Below, piece after piece: positions 1 through 8,525 of a DNA stretch of 64,000 nt. How positions within the stretch are numbered: position 1 is the first letter of the stretch; each line of letters opens with the position of its first letter. Position numbers and translations under genes: made by a program. The notes under the pieces are model-generated. The model had not been told where the DNA came from. It did not search any database and saw nothing but the letters and a program-made list of their open reading frames with translations. The stretch covers positions 3,320,501-3,384,500 of the forward strand of contig NZ_CP022372.1 in NCBI RefSeq assembly GCF_002220095.1, given 5' to 3'. This stretch comes from Bosea sp. AS-1. Lineage in GTDB: Bacteria; Pseudomonadota; Alphaproteobacteria; Rhizobiales; Beijerinckiaceae.

Positions 1-28
1 GTGCGTCTACCAGTTCCGCCACGCCCGC
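1..28 (-). tRNA. tRNA-Leu, 5' part only
   Basis: Read on the minus strand the first 28 bases give GCGGGCGTGGCGGAACTGG followed by TAGACGC. This is the acceptor strand, D-arm and D-loop of a bacterial class II tRNA-Leu. The anticodon and 3' half lie outside the window, so the isoacceptor cannot be named. Confidence 0.88.
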
Positions 29-209
29 CGGCCCGATAGCGCTGCGCGCGAGCAAACGCAGCGCGGCCATCGTCAAGCCGCAGCGCTATACGCATTTCGG
101 GCGGCGGTTGCAGCAAAAAAATGACGGTTCTGCAAAGAAGCGGCACCAGCCGCTTTTCCGCAGCCGCCTCGCCCGCCCTCTCGCCAGCGCAGGCGCGCCA
201 GATTATGCG

Positions 210-1673
210 ATGGGAATGACGCGCCCGCTGCCCGACCGTCCGACCGCTTCGACCCGCCGCCAGATGCTGGCGGGGCTGGGCAGCGCGAGCCTGATCGCCC
301 CCGGCCTGGTCGCCCCCCTGCCCGCAACGGCCCAGAGCCCGAAGCCAGCGGACGGCGAAAAGCCGGCACAGGAGCCCGCCATACGCACACTCGGCGCCGG
401 CCCCGCCAAGGTCCGGCTGCGACCAGCGCCAGCCGCGGAGAGCGAGATCTGGGCCTTCGACGGCGCCACACCGGGTCCAGCCCTGCGAATCAGGCAGGGC
501 GAGACGCTGAGGCTCAGGCTTGAGAACAAAACGACGGCGCCGCTCTCGCTGCACTGGCAGGGCCTGCGCGGCGAGGCGTCGCAGGATGGCGTCGGCGGCT
601 TCAGCCAGCCGCCGATCGCGCCGGGCGAGAGCTTCGAATACCGGCTCTCGCCACCGGATTCGGGCACGATCCTCTATCGCCCCCTCCTCGTCGGCGGCTC
701 ATCCGAGCCGGCCGGGCGGGGCCTCACCGGGCTGCTGATCGTCGAGGAGCACGAACCGCCGGCCGTCGCCCTCGACCTGCCGGTTCTGGTCACCGACTGG
801 TTGATCGGCGACGATCAGGCGATCCAGCCCTTCGATCTGCACAGCACGAGTTCGGCCGCGGCAGGACGGCTCGGGAGCTGGCTCACCGTCAATGGCAAGC
901 CGCCGCCGCAGCCGGTCAAACTGCCGCCGGGCTCGCGCGTGCGGCTCCGGCTCGCCAATGGCTGCAACGCCCGGATCATGCGGCTGCGCTTCGACGGGAC
1001 CAAGGCCGCCGTCGTCGCTGTGGACGGCCAGCCGACCGAGACCTTCGAGCCGGTCCATGCGCAACTGCCCTTCGCGCCGGGCACTCGTTACGACGTGATG
1101 CTCGACCTGCCGATCGAAGCCGGCGCCTCCGTCAACGTCACCGCCCTGATCGGCCCAGGATTACCGCTGGTTCGCATCGTCACCGAGGGCGCGGCCAAGG
1201 TGCCGCCGGCGGCGCAGCCCGCGCTCAAGCTCAACCCTGCCCTGCCCGCAGCGGTCAGGATGCAGGACGCGCTGCGGCCGGAAATGGTGATCGAAGGCGG
1301 GGCCAGGCTGACGCCGGACCGGACGCTCGACTTCACCGGCCTCGACCTCGCCCGGCCCTGGCTGGTCAATGGCGGCGTCGGGGCGAGGGACGCCAAGCCG
1401 CTGTTCAGCGTGAAGCGCGGCACGCCGATCGTGATGGCGATCGACAACCGCACGGCCTTCATCCAGCCGCTGCATGTGCATGGCCACGCCTTCCGGCTGC
1501 TGCATCCGCTCGACGACGGCTGGGAGAACTATTTCCTCGATACGGTGCAGATCCCCGAAGGCAAGAAGCGGCACATCGCCTTCATCGCCGAGAATCCCGG
1601 CCGCTGGCTGATCTCCTCCACGGTACTGGAACGCTTCGATCTCGGGCTATGGGGCTGGTTCGAGGTGACGTGA
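210..1673 (+). CDS. Multicopper-oxidase-like cupredoxin protein with most copper ligands missing
   Basis: This exported three-cupredoxin protein of about 487 aa has a Tat-type signal near residues 15-40 (RRQMLAGLG, then a hydrophobic stretch ending PATA). The fold landmarks of the multicopper oxidase family are present: LHWQG in domain 1, GLTGLLIVEE, and LHVHGH near residue 421 followed by DTVQIPEG. The copper ligands are largely gone. The HWHG motif reads HWQG, the WYHSH region reads LYRPLL, and the C-terminal HCHxxxH motif is replaced by ISSTVLERF. It therefore resembles FtsP/SufI-type pseudo-oxidases more than laccases or CueO. Enzymatic copper oxidation looks unlikely; a structural or envelope role is inference. 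The start is the first ATG of the pair at 210 and 216; an upstream TTG at 108 is also open but lies ahead of the signal peptide. Confidence 0.8.
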   Translation: MGMTRPLPDRPTASTRRQMLAGLGSASLIAPGLVAPLPATAQSPKPADGEKPAQEPAIRTLGAGPAKVRLRPAPAAESEIWAFDGATPGPALRIRQGETLRLRLENKTTAPLSLHWQGLRGEASQDGVGGFSQPPIAPGESFEYRLSPPDSGTILYRPLLVGGSSEPAGRGLTGLLIVEEHEPPAVALDLPVLVTDWLIGDDQAIQPFDLHSTSSAAAGRLGSWLTVNGKPPPQPVKLPPGSRVRLRLANGCNARIMRLRFDGTKAAVVAVDGQPTETFEPVHAQLPFAPGTRYDVMLDLPIEAGASVNVTALIGPGLPLVRIVTEGAAKVPPAAQPALKLNPALPAAVRMQDALRPEMVIEGGARLTPDRTLDFTGLDLARPWLVNGGVGARDAKPLFSVKRGTPIVMAIDNRTAFIQPLHVHGHAFRLLHPLDDGWENYFLDTVQIPEGKKRHIAFIAENPGRWLISSTVLERFDLGLWGWFEVT

Positions 1674-1689
1674 GGCGCTTACCCGGCCC

Positions 1690-2214
1690 TCACAACCCCA
1701 GCCGCTCGACCACGTCCTGCACGATCGCGTCCTTGCTGTCCTCGACCGAGACGACGAGCGGCCGCTCGTCGGGCCCGGGCTCCTGCAAGGTGGCGAACTG
1801 GCTGTCGAGCAGCGCCGGCGGCATGAAGTGATGCTGGCGGGCGGCCATGCGCCGGCCGATCAGTTCGCGCGAGCCCTTGAGATAGACCAGCACGACATCC
1901 GGCCGGTCGCCGATGATGACGTCGCGATAGACCTTCTTCAGCGCCGAGCAGGTGACAATGCCGTGCGCGCCCTTGCCTCGCAGATCGTCGACCCAGGCCG
2001 CGATGGCCGCGAGCCAGGGCTTGCGGTCCTCGTCGGTCAGCGGCGTGCCGCCGGCCATCTTGGCGACGTTCTCAGGGGGGTGGAAGGAATCCGCATCGCG
2101 GAAGGGCCAGCCGAGGCGCGCGGCAAGCCGCTCGCCGAGCGAGGTCTTGCCCGAGCTGGCGACGCCCATGATGACGATGACGGCCGGTCGACCGCCCTTC
2201 TTTTCCGTGCTCAC
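1690..2214 (-). CDS. gntK: Gluconate kinase
   Basis: A 174-aa P-loop kinase that phosphorylates D-gluconate to 6-phosphogluconate in the cytoplasm. The Walker A motif GVASSGKTS lies at residues 17-25, and DADSFHPPENVAKM with GTPLTDEDR follows, both typical of GntK/IdnK. The length matches the family. It sits 5 bases downstream of the 6-phosphogluconate dehydrogenase gene on the same strand, so the two enzymes probably form an operon that takes gluconate to ribulose 5-phosphate. It converges on the multicopper-oxidase-like gene, whose stop is 16 bases away. Confidence 0.93.
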   Translation of the reverse strand: MSTEKKGGRPAVIVIMGVASSGKTSLGERLAARLGWPFRDADSFHPPENVAKMAGGTPLTDEDRKPWLAAIAAWVDDLRGKGAHGIVTCSALKKVYRDVIIGDRPDVVLVYLKGSRELIGRRMAARQHHFMPPALLDSQFATLQEPGPDERPLVVSVEDSKDAIVQDVVERLGL

Positions 2215-2219
2215 GCGGC

Positions 2220-3206
2220 TCAGCCCTGCTTTTTCGGCTCGACATGGCCGCCGAAGCCGGCGCGCATGGCGGAAAGGATCTTCTCGCCGAAGGTGTGGTC
2301 GACGCGCGAGCGGAAGCGGGCGAACAGCGCCGAGGTCAGCACCTCGGCCGGCGTCGCCGTCTCGACCGCCGCATCGACCGTCCAGCGACCCTCGCCCGAA
2401 TCCGAGACGTTGCCGGTATAGGCGGAGAGTTCCTCGTCGGCGGCCAGCGCCTCGGCGGTCAGGTCGAGCAGCCAGGAGGTGACGACCGAGCCGCGGCGCC
2501 AGACCTCGGCGATCTCGGCAACGTCGAAGTCGAAGCCGTAATCGGCCGGCAGGCCTTCCTTGGCGGAGGCGTTGCGCAGCAGGTCGAAGCCCTCTGCGAA
2601 GGCCTGCATCATGCCGTATTCGATGCCGTTATGGACCATCTTGACGAAATGGCCTGAGCCGGTCGGGCCGCAATGCAGATAGCCCTGCTCGCTCGTCGGG
2701 TTGCGTCCCTCGCGATGCCTGGTCGGCTCGACCTCGCCCTTGCCGGGCGCGAGCACCTTGAAGATCGGCTCCAGCCGGTCGAAGGCCTCCTTCGCGCCGC
2801 CGATCATCAGGCAATAGCCGCGCTCCAGCCCGTGCACGCCCCCGGAAGTGCCGACATCCATGTAATGGATGCCCTTGGCCGCCAGTTCCTTGCCGCGGCG
2901 GACGTCGTCCTTCCAGAATGCGTTGCCGCCGTCGATCAGCACGTCACCCTCGCCGACGAGGCCGGCGAGCTCGGCGAGCGTGCCTTCGGTGATCTTGCCG
3001 GCCGGGAGCATCACCCAGATCGCACGCGGTGCCTTCAGCTTGGCGACCATGTCCTTGAGGTCGGAGGCCACGACCGCGCCATCAGCGGCGAGCGCCTGCC
3101 CCGGTTTCGGATCGCGATCATAGACCACGCATTCATGACCGGCGCGCATCAGCCGGCGCACGATGTTGCCCCCCATCCGGCCGAGGCCGATCACTCCGAG
3201 CTGCAT
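2220..3206 (-). CDS. gnd: 6-phosphogluconate dehydrogenase, decarboxylating (short form)
   Basis: Oxidises and decarboxylates 6-phosphogluconate to ribulose 5-phosphate. The 328-aa protein is the short GndA/YqeC type, which is often NAD-preferring, rather than the 470-aa enterobacterial type. The N-terminal Rossmann motif is [13 protein letters not shown]. The substrate signature DVGTSGG is near residue 117, and the helical domain has [19 protein letters not shown] near residue 188 with the catalytic Lys and Asn. It is the first gene of the pair with gntK. Cofactor preference is inferred from length only. Confidence 0.93.
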   Translation of the reverse strand: MQLGVIGLGRMGGNIVRRLMRAGHECVVYDRDPKPGQALAADGAVVASDLKDMVAKLKAPRAIWVMLPAGKITEGTLAELAGLVGEGDVLIDGGNAFWKDDVRRGKELAAKGIHYMDVGTSGGVHGLERGYCLMIGGAKEAFDRLEPIFKVLAPGKGEVEPTRHREGRNPTSEQGYLHCGPTGSGHFVKMVHNGIEYGMMQAFAEGFDLLRNASAKEGLPADYGFDFDVAEIAEVWRRGSVVTSWLLDLTAEALAADEELSAYTGNVSDSGEGRWTVDAAVETATPAEVLTSALFARFRSRVDHTFGEKILSAMRAGFGGHVEPKKQG

Positions 3207-3288
3207 GTCACGTCACTCCTGCCGGAAAGCCGGCTCTCTTGCCTGCTTGAAGCATGGCGGCCGCGGGCGGAGCAAGCGGAAGGCCGGT

Positions 3289-4167
3289 TCAACGCGCCCC
3301 AGCGGCGCGATCCTGCAAGCGCCGCCAGCGGCCCGGTGTGACGCCGTAGGCGCGGTGGAACTGGCGGGTCAGATGGCTCTGGTCGGCGAAACCGCAGGCG
3401 ACTGCGACCTCCGCCGGCGCCGTTCCGAGCGCGAGAAGCCCGCGCGCCCGGCCAAGGCGACGCATGACGAGGTAATTATAAGGGCTCGTCCCGAAAGCCG
3501 CGCGGAATTGCCGCGCCAGGGTGAAGCGGTCGAGCCCGGTCAGCCTCTCCAGCGCGTCGCTGGCAACTGCCGTTTCGAGATGGCTGTCGAGATAGTCACG
3601 CGCTCGCTCCAGCGCCGGGCGGTCGAGCCGCTGCCGGCGCAGGCCTGTCGCGGACGGATCAGCCGCGGCAAGCGCGTCGGCCAGGGGCACGACCATGTCG
3701 TCGAGCCCAAGCCCCTCGAGCGGGGCATCGAGATCGCGCAATGCGCGGGTGATGGCAGCGACCAGCCGTGCATCCTGCGAGACCGCCGCCGGAACGAAAG
3801 GCAGGCTGCGGCCGACCTCGCCCATCGCCTCACGGATCAGCCGCGGCTCGACATACATCATCCGATAGCGAAAGCCCTCGGCGATGCCGGAACGGCCGTT
3901 ATGGACCTCGTCGGGATGGATCACGATCGCGTGGCCGCTCAGGCTGTCGCGCCGCGAGCCCCGGTAGTCGAAGGACTGCACGCCGGAGAGCGTCAGACCG
4001 AAGGCATAGGTGTCGTGGCGGTGCGGATCATAGGCGTAGCCATGGAAGAAGGCCTCGATGCGCTCGATGCCTGCCGCGCCGGTGCCGAGCCGTACCCAGT
4101 CCGCGGCACCCGGCTTGCACGATCGTTCAAGACTGGCCTTTCCGGCCTCGGCTAACGCTCCGTCCAT
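3289..4167 (-). CDS. AraC-family transcriptional regulator
   Basis: A 292-aa regulator with an N-terminal AraC-type cupin sensing domain (HGYAYDPHRHDTYAFGLTLSG, near residues 41-60) and two C-terminal helix-turn-helix motifs. The second HTH region contains VACGFADQSHLTRQF, the usual AraC signature. Its ATG overlaps the ATG of the divergent DUF2000 gene by two bases, so no spacer exists between the coding regions and operators would have to lie inside coding DNA. Inspection finds no good alternative start in the first 40 codons. The ligand is unknown; control of the divergent gene is the likely role. Confidence 0.85.
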   Translation of the reverse strand: MDGALAEAGKASLERSCKPGAADWVRLGTGAAGIERIEAFFHGYAYDPHRHDTYAFGLTLSGVQSFDYRGSRRDSLSGHAIVIHPDEVHNGRSGIAEGFRYRMMYVEPRLIREAMGEVGRSLPFVPAAVSQDARLVAAITRALRDLDAPLEGLGLDDMVVPLADALAAADPSATGLRRQRLDRPALERARDYLDSHLETAVASDALERLTGLDRFTLARQFRAAFGTSPYNYLVMRRLGRARGLLALGTAPAEVAVACGFADQSHLTRQFHRAYGVTPGRWRRLQDRAAGAR

Positions 4168-4576
4168 GCGTTACGATACCAAGATCGCCATCGTGGTGCG
4201 CGAGAATCTCGCGACCTGGCAAAAACTCAATGTCGCGAGCTTCCTCGCCGGCGGGCTCGTCGGCGCCGCGCCGGAGCTGGCGGGAGAGCCCCATCAGGAC
4301 GGCTCCGGCCGGTTCTACGGCCCGCTGATCCGGCAGCCCGTCCTGATCTTCGCTGCGACGACGGAGGAGCTGAAACAGGTGCTCCAGCGCGCGCAGGGCC
4401 GCAGCGTCAGGGCGCATCTCTATACCAACGAGCTGTTTTCCACCGGAAACGACATCGACAACCGTGCCGCCGTGGCGGCAGTCGCGACGGCCGATCTCGA
4501 CCTCGTCGGTCTCGGGCTCCATGGCGAGCGCAAGGACATCGACAAGATCATCAAGGGCCTCAAGCTCCACGGCTGA
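4166..4576 (+). CDS. DUF2000 family protein
   Basis: A 136-aa small cytoplasmic protein matching the DUF2000 family by its N-terminal MRYDTKIAIVVRENLATWQ, the central PLIRQPVLIF and the C-terminal DLVGLGLHGERKDIDKI. From memory the family has a peptidyl-tRNA-hydrolase-2-like fold with no assigned reaction. The ATG at 4166 was chosen because family similarity begins there; in-frame sequence further upstream lies inside the AraC gene. It is divergent from the AraC regulator, with start codons sharing two bases (CATG), which suggests co-regulation. Confidence 0.82.
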   Translation: MRYDTKIAIVVRENLATWQKLNVASFLAGGLVGAAPELAGEPHQDGSGRFYGPLIRQPVLIFAATTEELKQVLQRAQGRSVRAHLYTNELFSTGNDIDNRAAVAAVATADLDLVGLGLHGERKDIDKIIKGLKLHG

Positions 4577-4671
4577 ATCTCCACCTCCGGGGCCGCTCTC
4601 CACGGAAGTCTATTTTTGCCATTTACGAGCAGGAGAGAATCGCCTTAGCCTCCCTCTTGTCGGTAACAACT

Positions 4672-4688
4672 GAAAGGAGGTGATCCAG
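4672..4688 (+). promoter_or_regulatory. 17-nt ribosome binding site, full complement of the 16S rRNA 3' end
   Basis: GAAAGGAGGTGATCCAG is an uninterrupted complement of the alphaproteobacterial 16S rRNA tail (CTGGATCACCTCCTTTC). Normal sites pair over 4-7 bases. The core GGAGG stands 7 bases before the GTG at 4688, ideal spacing. The match stops exactly at the start codon and does not continue into further antisense 16S sequence, so it is not a 16S fragment. Confidence 0.85.
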
Positions 4689-4765
4689 TGTCTCATTGTC
4701 ATCAACCGCTGGTGCAAGGCGGCCGGACCTGGACCTCTTCTTGCTGGGGTTTCTGTTCCGCGTGA
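4688..4765 (+). CDS. Small ORF (25 aa), Cys- and Trp-containing, unknown function
   Basis: The GTG-initiated 25-codon ORF begins MSHCHQPLVQGG and ends TWTSSCWGFCSA. It has three Cys and two Trp in 25 residues and no membrane segment. A 17-nt ribosome binding site precedes it and a terminator follows about 50 bases after its stop, so the transcript appears to carry this peptide alone. I do not recognise it. Options are a conserved micropeptide, a leader or arrest peptide without a downstream gene on this strand, a dual-function small RNA, or an RNA that works through its anti-16S pairing. No modifying enzymes lie nearby, so a modified-peptide role is not supported. Confidence 0.6.
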   Translation: MSHCHQPLVQGGRTWTSSCWGFCSA

Positions 4766-4812
4766 GTTTTCGCACCTTTGATCCGGTTCGCTGGATCGCG
4801 GTTCGACAATGG

Positions 4813-4848
4813 AAGGGCTGTCCGCAAGGACGGCCCTTCTTGCTTTTC
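4813..4848 (+). terminator. Rho-independent terminator after the 25-aa ORF
   Basis: An 11-bp stem (AAGGGCTGTCC pairing with GGACGGCCCTT, one G-U pair) closes a GCAA tetraloop and is followed by CTTGCTTTT. It ends the small-ORF transcript before the convergent flavin reductase gene. Confidence 0.85.
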
Positions 4849-4880
4849 GGCTTGGGCGATCGTCAGCTATCGCCGCCCGA

Positions 4881-5537
4881 TCAAATCTCGGCGCGAAACG
4901 TCTTTCCAAGCTTCTCCGCGAAGCCGAAATAGTGCCGGAACACATAGAATAGCGGGTTCCAGCGCGCGGTATCGATATGGTTGGTTCCCGGGACCACGAT
5001 CTCGCGATGGGCATGCACGCGAACGACGTCGAGCTCGACGATCCGCATGCCCTGCTCGTTCGCCCCATCAGGCCGCTCGCCATGGAGCCCGACGAGCTTC
5101 GCCTCGAACTGCAAGGGGCACTCCCGGATGCGCGGCGGCGAGACCAGCTCTGACGGGCTGGGGCTGAAGCCGCCGAGCGCGAATTTGTCGGCGGCATGCA
5201 CGAAGCCCATCGCCGCCTTGTGCGCCGGAACGGGGTCGCGCCCCGTCGTATGCGCAATCTTCTCGACCTTGTACCAGAGATCGGCAGAGGCGAAGTTCAG
5301 CGTGCACACGCCTTCACGCAAGAGGTTCGCGACGCCATGGCCGGCGCCGGCGAGGCCAAGCACGATGCGTGTACCGAGCGCCCAGGCGGAAGACATCGGC
5401 GTGATGTTGGCCGAGCCGTCGGCGTTCCGCGTGACGACAAGGACGACCGGAGTTCCGAAATAGAGGACCGAGGGCGTGATCGTGACGGTTTCCGTTCCCG
5501 GATGATCTGCGGCCGTCGGCTTGGTCAGGGAAAGCAT
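4881..5537 (-). CDS. Flavin reductase family (FMN-binding split-barrel) protein
   Basis: A 218-aa protein of the flavin-reductase-like FMN-binding split-barrel family. Recognisable parts are the N-terminal TPSVLYFGTPVVLVVTRN, then ITPMSSAWALGTRIVLGL, VCTLNFAS and the central FALGGFSPSPSELVSPPRI. Family members bind FMN and reduce flavins or act as oxidoreductases on small molecules; the substrate here is unknown. The ATG at 5537 was chosen because similarity begins there, although the frame stays open upstream. The gene stands alone, convergent with the small ORF and divergent from rnr. Confidence 0.82.
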   Translation of the reverse strand: MLSLTKPTAADHPGTETVTITPSVLYFGTPVVLVVTRNADGSANITPMSSAWALGTRIVLGLAGAGHGVANLLREGVCTLNFASADLWYKVEKIAHTTGRDPVPAHKAAMGFVHAADKFALGGFSPSPSELVSPPRIRECPLQFEAKLVGLHGERPDGANEQGMRIVELDVVRVHAHREIVVPGTNHIDTARWNPLFYVFRHYFGFAEKLGKTFRAEI

Positions 5538-5718
5538 CGGAGTCGAACCTTCTGATTGCGAGGCCGATCTCTTTATTCCCGCCGCGGCGCCGGTTGTTAC
5601 GGCAATGGCCGTAGCATCGGCGGGGCTCGGCGCGCCATTGTGCTGGCGGCTCGCGCCCCGGCATGCCAAAAGACCGACGTGACCTCTTTCGTTCCGCTGC
5701 CCAACCCGTCCGTCGGCC

Positions 5719-8079
5719 ATGCCCATCTCCGCTCCTGAGCCGAGCCGCGAGGCGATCCTCGACTTCATCGAGGAGGAGCGCGCCGCCGGCCGCGAGGTCG
5801 GCCGGCGCGAGATCGCGCGCGCCTTCAGCCTCGACCAGGGCGGCAAGATCTGGCTGAAGCGCCTGCTCCGCGAGATGGAGCAGGAGGGCGAGATCGGCGG
5901 CGACGGCAAGGAACGGCCGGTGCATCCGCGCGGTGCCTTGCCCCCGGTCCTGCTCTGCGAGATCAAGTCACGCGATCGCGATGGCGACCTCGTCGCCCAG
6001 CCGCTCGAATGGGACGAGAACGACCAGGGCGCGCCGCCGCGGATCCTGATCGAGAACCGGCGCGAAGGTCGGCGCAAGCCTCGGGATGCGAAACCCGCCC
6101 CCGGTGTCGGCGACCATGCCCTGCTCAAGCTGACGCGGCTGCGCGGCGTCGACGGCTACGCCTATTCCGGCCACGTGCTGAAGGTGATGGGCAAGGCGAA
6201 GGCCGCCGTGCTCGGCATCTTCCGTGCCCTGCCCGATGGCTCGGGCCGGCTGGTACCAATCGACAAGAAGGCGCAGGGGCGCGAAGCACTCATCCCGAAG
6301 GGCCGCACGGGCGACGCGCAGGACGGCGACCTCGTCTCGGTCAGTTTGCGCCGCGAGAGCCGTTTCGGCCCGCCGGAAGCGCAGGTGCGCGAGCGGCTGG
6401 GCTCGATCAAGTCGGAGCGTGCCGTCAGCCTGATCGCGATCCACGCCCACGGCATCCCGCATGAATTCCCGCCGGCCGCCCTGCAGGAAGCGGCCGAGGC
6501 GCCGCTTGCGACGCTGAAAGGGCGCGAGGATTGGCGCGAACTGGCTCTCGTCACCATCGACCCGGCCGACGCCAAGGACCATGACGACGCGGTCCATGCC
6601 GCGCCGGACGAGAACCCCGACAACCCCGGTGGCTTCGTCGTCACCGTCGCCATCGCCGATGTCGCAGCCTATGTCCGCCCCGGCTCGGCGCTCGACCGCG
6701 AGGCGCTGGAACGCGGCAACTCGGTCTATTTCCCCGACCGCGTCGTGCCGATGCTGCCGGAGCGGATCTCGAACGATCTCTGCTCGCTGCGCGAGAACGA
6801 GGACCGGCCGGCCATGGCGGTCCGTCTCGTGCTCAAGGCCGACGGCTCGAAGAAGAGCCACTCCTTCCACCGCGTACTGATGCGCTCGGCGGCAAAGCTC
6901 TCCTACCAGCAGGCGCAAAGCGCCATCGACGGCAAGCCCGACGAAAAGACCGCAGCAATCCGCGAGAGCGTGCTGATGCCGCTCTGGGCGGCCTATGGCG
7001 TGGCGGCGCGCGCCCGCGACCAGCGCCAGCCACTCGACCTCGACCTGCCCGAGCGCAAGCTGATCCTCAAGGCCGACGGCTCGGTCGAGCGCGTCATCGT
7101 GCCTGAGCGGCTGGCGGCGCACCGGCTGATCGAGGAATTCATGATCCTCGCCAATGTGGCGGCCGCTGAGACACTGGAGAAGGCCGGGAGCCTCCTGATC
7201 TACCGCAGCCATGACGAACCCTCGCTGGAGAAGATGCGAGCGCTCGGCGAGGTGCTGGCCTCGATCGGCATCAAGCTGCCGAAGGACGGGGTGTTGAGGC
7301 CGGTTCTGTTCAACCGCATCCTGGCGATGATCAAGGGCTCGGAGAACGAGACGCTGATCAACGAGGTGGTGCTGCGCACGCAGGCCCAGGCTGAGTATGT
7401 CGCTGAGAATTACGGGCATTTCGGTCTCAATCTGCGCCGCTACGCCCATTTCACCTCACCGATCCGGCGCTATGCCGACCTGATCGTGCATCGGGCGCTG
7501 ATCACCGCGCTCAAGCTCGGCGATGACGGCTTGCCGAAGAACACGACGCTGGCGGAATTGCGCGAGATCGCGACCCGCATCTCGGCCGCGGAGCGGCGCG
7601 CGATGGCGGCCGAGCGCGAGACCACCGACCGGTTGATCGCACATTTCCTCGCCGACCAGATCGGCGCGAGTTTCGACGGGCGCATTGGTGGCGTGAACAA
7701 GGCCGGCCTGTTCGTGAAGCTGGACGACACCGGCGCCGATGGCTTCATCCCGGCCTCGACGCTCGGCGGCGACTACTACCGCTATGACGAGGCCGCCCAC
7801 GCGCTGATCGGTGACCGCACCGGCGAAAGCTGGCGGCTCGGCGACAGGGTGCATGTGAAGCTGGTCGAAGCGGCGCCCGTCGCCGGCGCGCTGCGCTTCG
7901 AGCTGCTCTCGGCCGGGCGGACTGTGGCGACAGGCCGCGCTGGCCAGCGCCGCCGCGGCGCGCCATATGGAGACAGCCGGCCCGCGGCCCCCTTCGGCCG
8001 CAAGAGCAAGGCCGGAAAGAGCAACGCTGGGCCTGGCAGAGCGAAGCCGGGCAAGAGCAGGCCCGGCAAGAGGCGATGA
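5719..8079 (+). CDS. rnr: Ribonuclease R
   Basis: This 786-aa processive 3'-5' exoribonuclease degrades structured RNA. It has an N-terminal winged-helix-like segment (residues 10-60), cold-shock-type OB regions, the RNB catalytic domain with the metal-binding Asp cluster DPADAKDHDDAV near residue 278, and a C-terminal S1 domain (GRIGGVNKAGLFVKL, near residue 655). A basic Arg/Lys/Gly tail of about 50 residues follows, as in many RNase R proteins. The stop overlaps the DUF983 start, so rnr, DUF983 and NUDIX look like one operon. The tail differs from enterobacterial RNase R but is common among relatives. Confidence 0.95.
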   Translation: MPISAPEPSREAILDFIEEERAAGREVGRREIARAFSLDQGGKIWLKRLLREMEQEGEIGGDGKERPVHPRGALPPVLLCEIKSRDRDGDLVAQPLEWDENDQGAPPRILIENRREGRRKPRDAKPAPGVGDHALLKLTRLRGVDGYAYSGHVLKVMGKAKAAVLGIFRALPDGSGRLVPIDKKAQGREALIPKGRTGDAQDGDLVSVSLRRESRFGPPEAQVRERLGSIKSERAVSLIAIHAHGIPHEFPPAALQEAAEAPLATLKGREDWRELALVTIDPADAKDHDDAVHAAPDENPDNPGGFVVTVAIADVAAYVRPGSALDREALERGNSVYFPDRVVPMLPERISNDLCSLRENEDRPAMAVRLVLKADGSKKSHSFHRVLMRSAAKLSYQQAQSAIDGKPDEKTAAIRESVLMPLWAAYGVAARARDQRQPLDLDLPERKLILKADGSVERVIVPERLAAHRLIEEFMILANVAAAETLEKAGSLLIYRSHDEPSLEKMRALGEVLASIGIKLPKDGVLRPVLFNRILAMIKGSENETLINEVVLRTQAQAEYVAENYGHFGLNLRRYAHFTSPIRRYADLIVHRALITALKLGDDGLPKNTTLAELREIATRISAAERRAMAAERETTDRLIAHFLADQIGASFDGRIGGVNKAGLFVKLDDTGADGFIPASTLGGDYYRYDEAAHALIGDRTGESWRLGDRVHVKLVEAAPVAGALRFELLSAGRTVATGRAGQRRRGAPYGDSRPAAPFGRKSKAGKSNAGPGRAKPGKSRPGKRR

Positions 8080-8525
8080 TGGGCGTTCAGTTTCATGGCT
8101 CGGCCGGCGAGGCGGTCACGCGCGACTGGCGCCAGGCGATCATGCGCGGCCTCAGGGGCCATTGCCCCCGTTGCGGCGAGGGCCGGCTGTTCCGCGCTTT
8201 CCTCAAGCCGGTCGATCGCTGCGAGAGCTGCGGCGAGGAACTGCACCACCAGCGTGCCGACGACCTGCCGCCCTATGTCGTCATCACCATCGTCGGCCAC
8301 ATCATCGTCGGCGGGCTTCTGCTTGCCGAGAAATATGGCGATTGGCCCATGTGGTGGCATATGGCGCTGTGGCCGGCGCTGACGGTCATTCTCTCGATCG
8401 CGCTGATGCAACCCGTCAAAGGCGGCGTCGTCGGCCTGCAATGGGCGTTGCGCATGCACGGCTTCGGCGGCGAAGCCGACCAGCCGGAGCGCCAACCCCT
8501 GCCTCCTCGCGGAAGACAGCCATGA
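8076..8525 (+). CDS. DUF983 family membrane protein with zinc-ribbon-like CxxC pairs
   Basis: A 149-aa inner-membrane protein. Two CxxC motifs (HCPRCGEGRLF and RCESCGEEL, residues 28-52) form a likely zinc ribbon on the cytoplasmic side. Two transmembrane helices follow at about residues 67-87 and 96-115. DUF983 genes are common in alphaproteobacteria and have no firm function. It overlaps the rnr stop by four bases and the NUDIX start by four bases (ATGA), which implies translational coupling. Confidence 0.88.
   Translation: MMGVQFHGSAGEAVTRDWRQAIMRGLRGHCPRCGEGRLFRAFLKPVDRCESCGEELHHQRADDLPPYVVITIVGHIIVGGLLLAEKYGDWPMWWHMALWPALTVILSIALMQPVKGGVVGLQWALRMHGFGGEADQPERQPLPPRGRQP

Larger units (their letters stand above)
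4577..4880 (+). other. Intergenic region holding a short stand-alone transcript unit
   Basis: This stretch of about 300 bases lies between DUF2000 and the flavin reductase. It contains the 25-codon ORF at 4688, its exceptionally long Shine-Dalgarno sequence and a strong intrinsic terminator at 4813. No larger gene is visible. A TTGCCA at 4616 could be a -35 box, but no good -10 follows it. Confidence 0.6.

Noticed and set aside
4672..4690. Remnant of a 16S rRNA gene
   Set aside because: The similarity to antisense 16S ends after 17 bases at the start codon and nothing ribosomal follows on either side.
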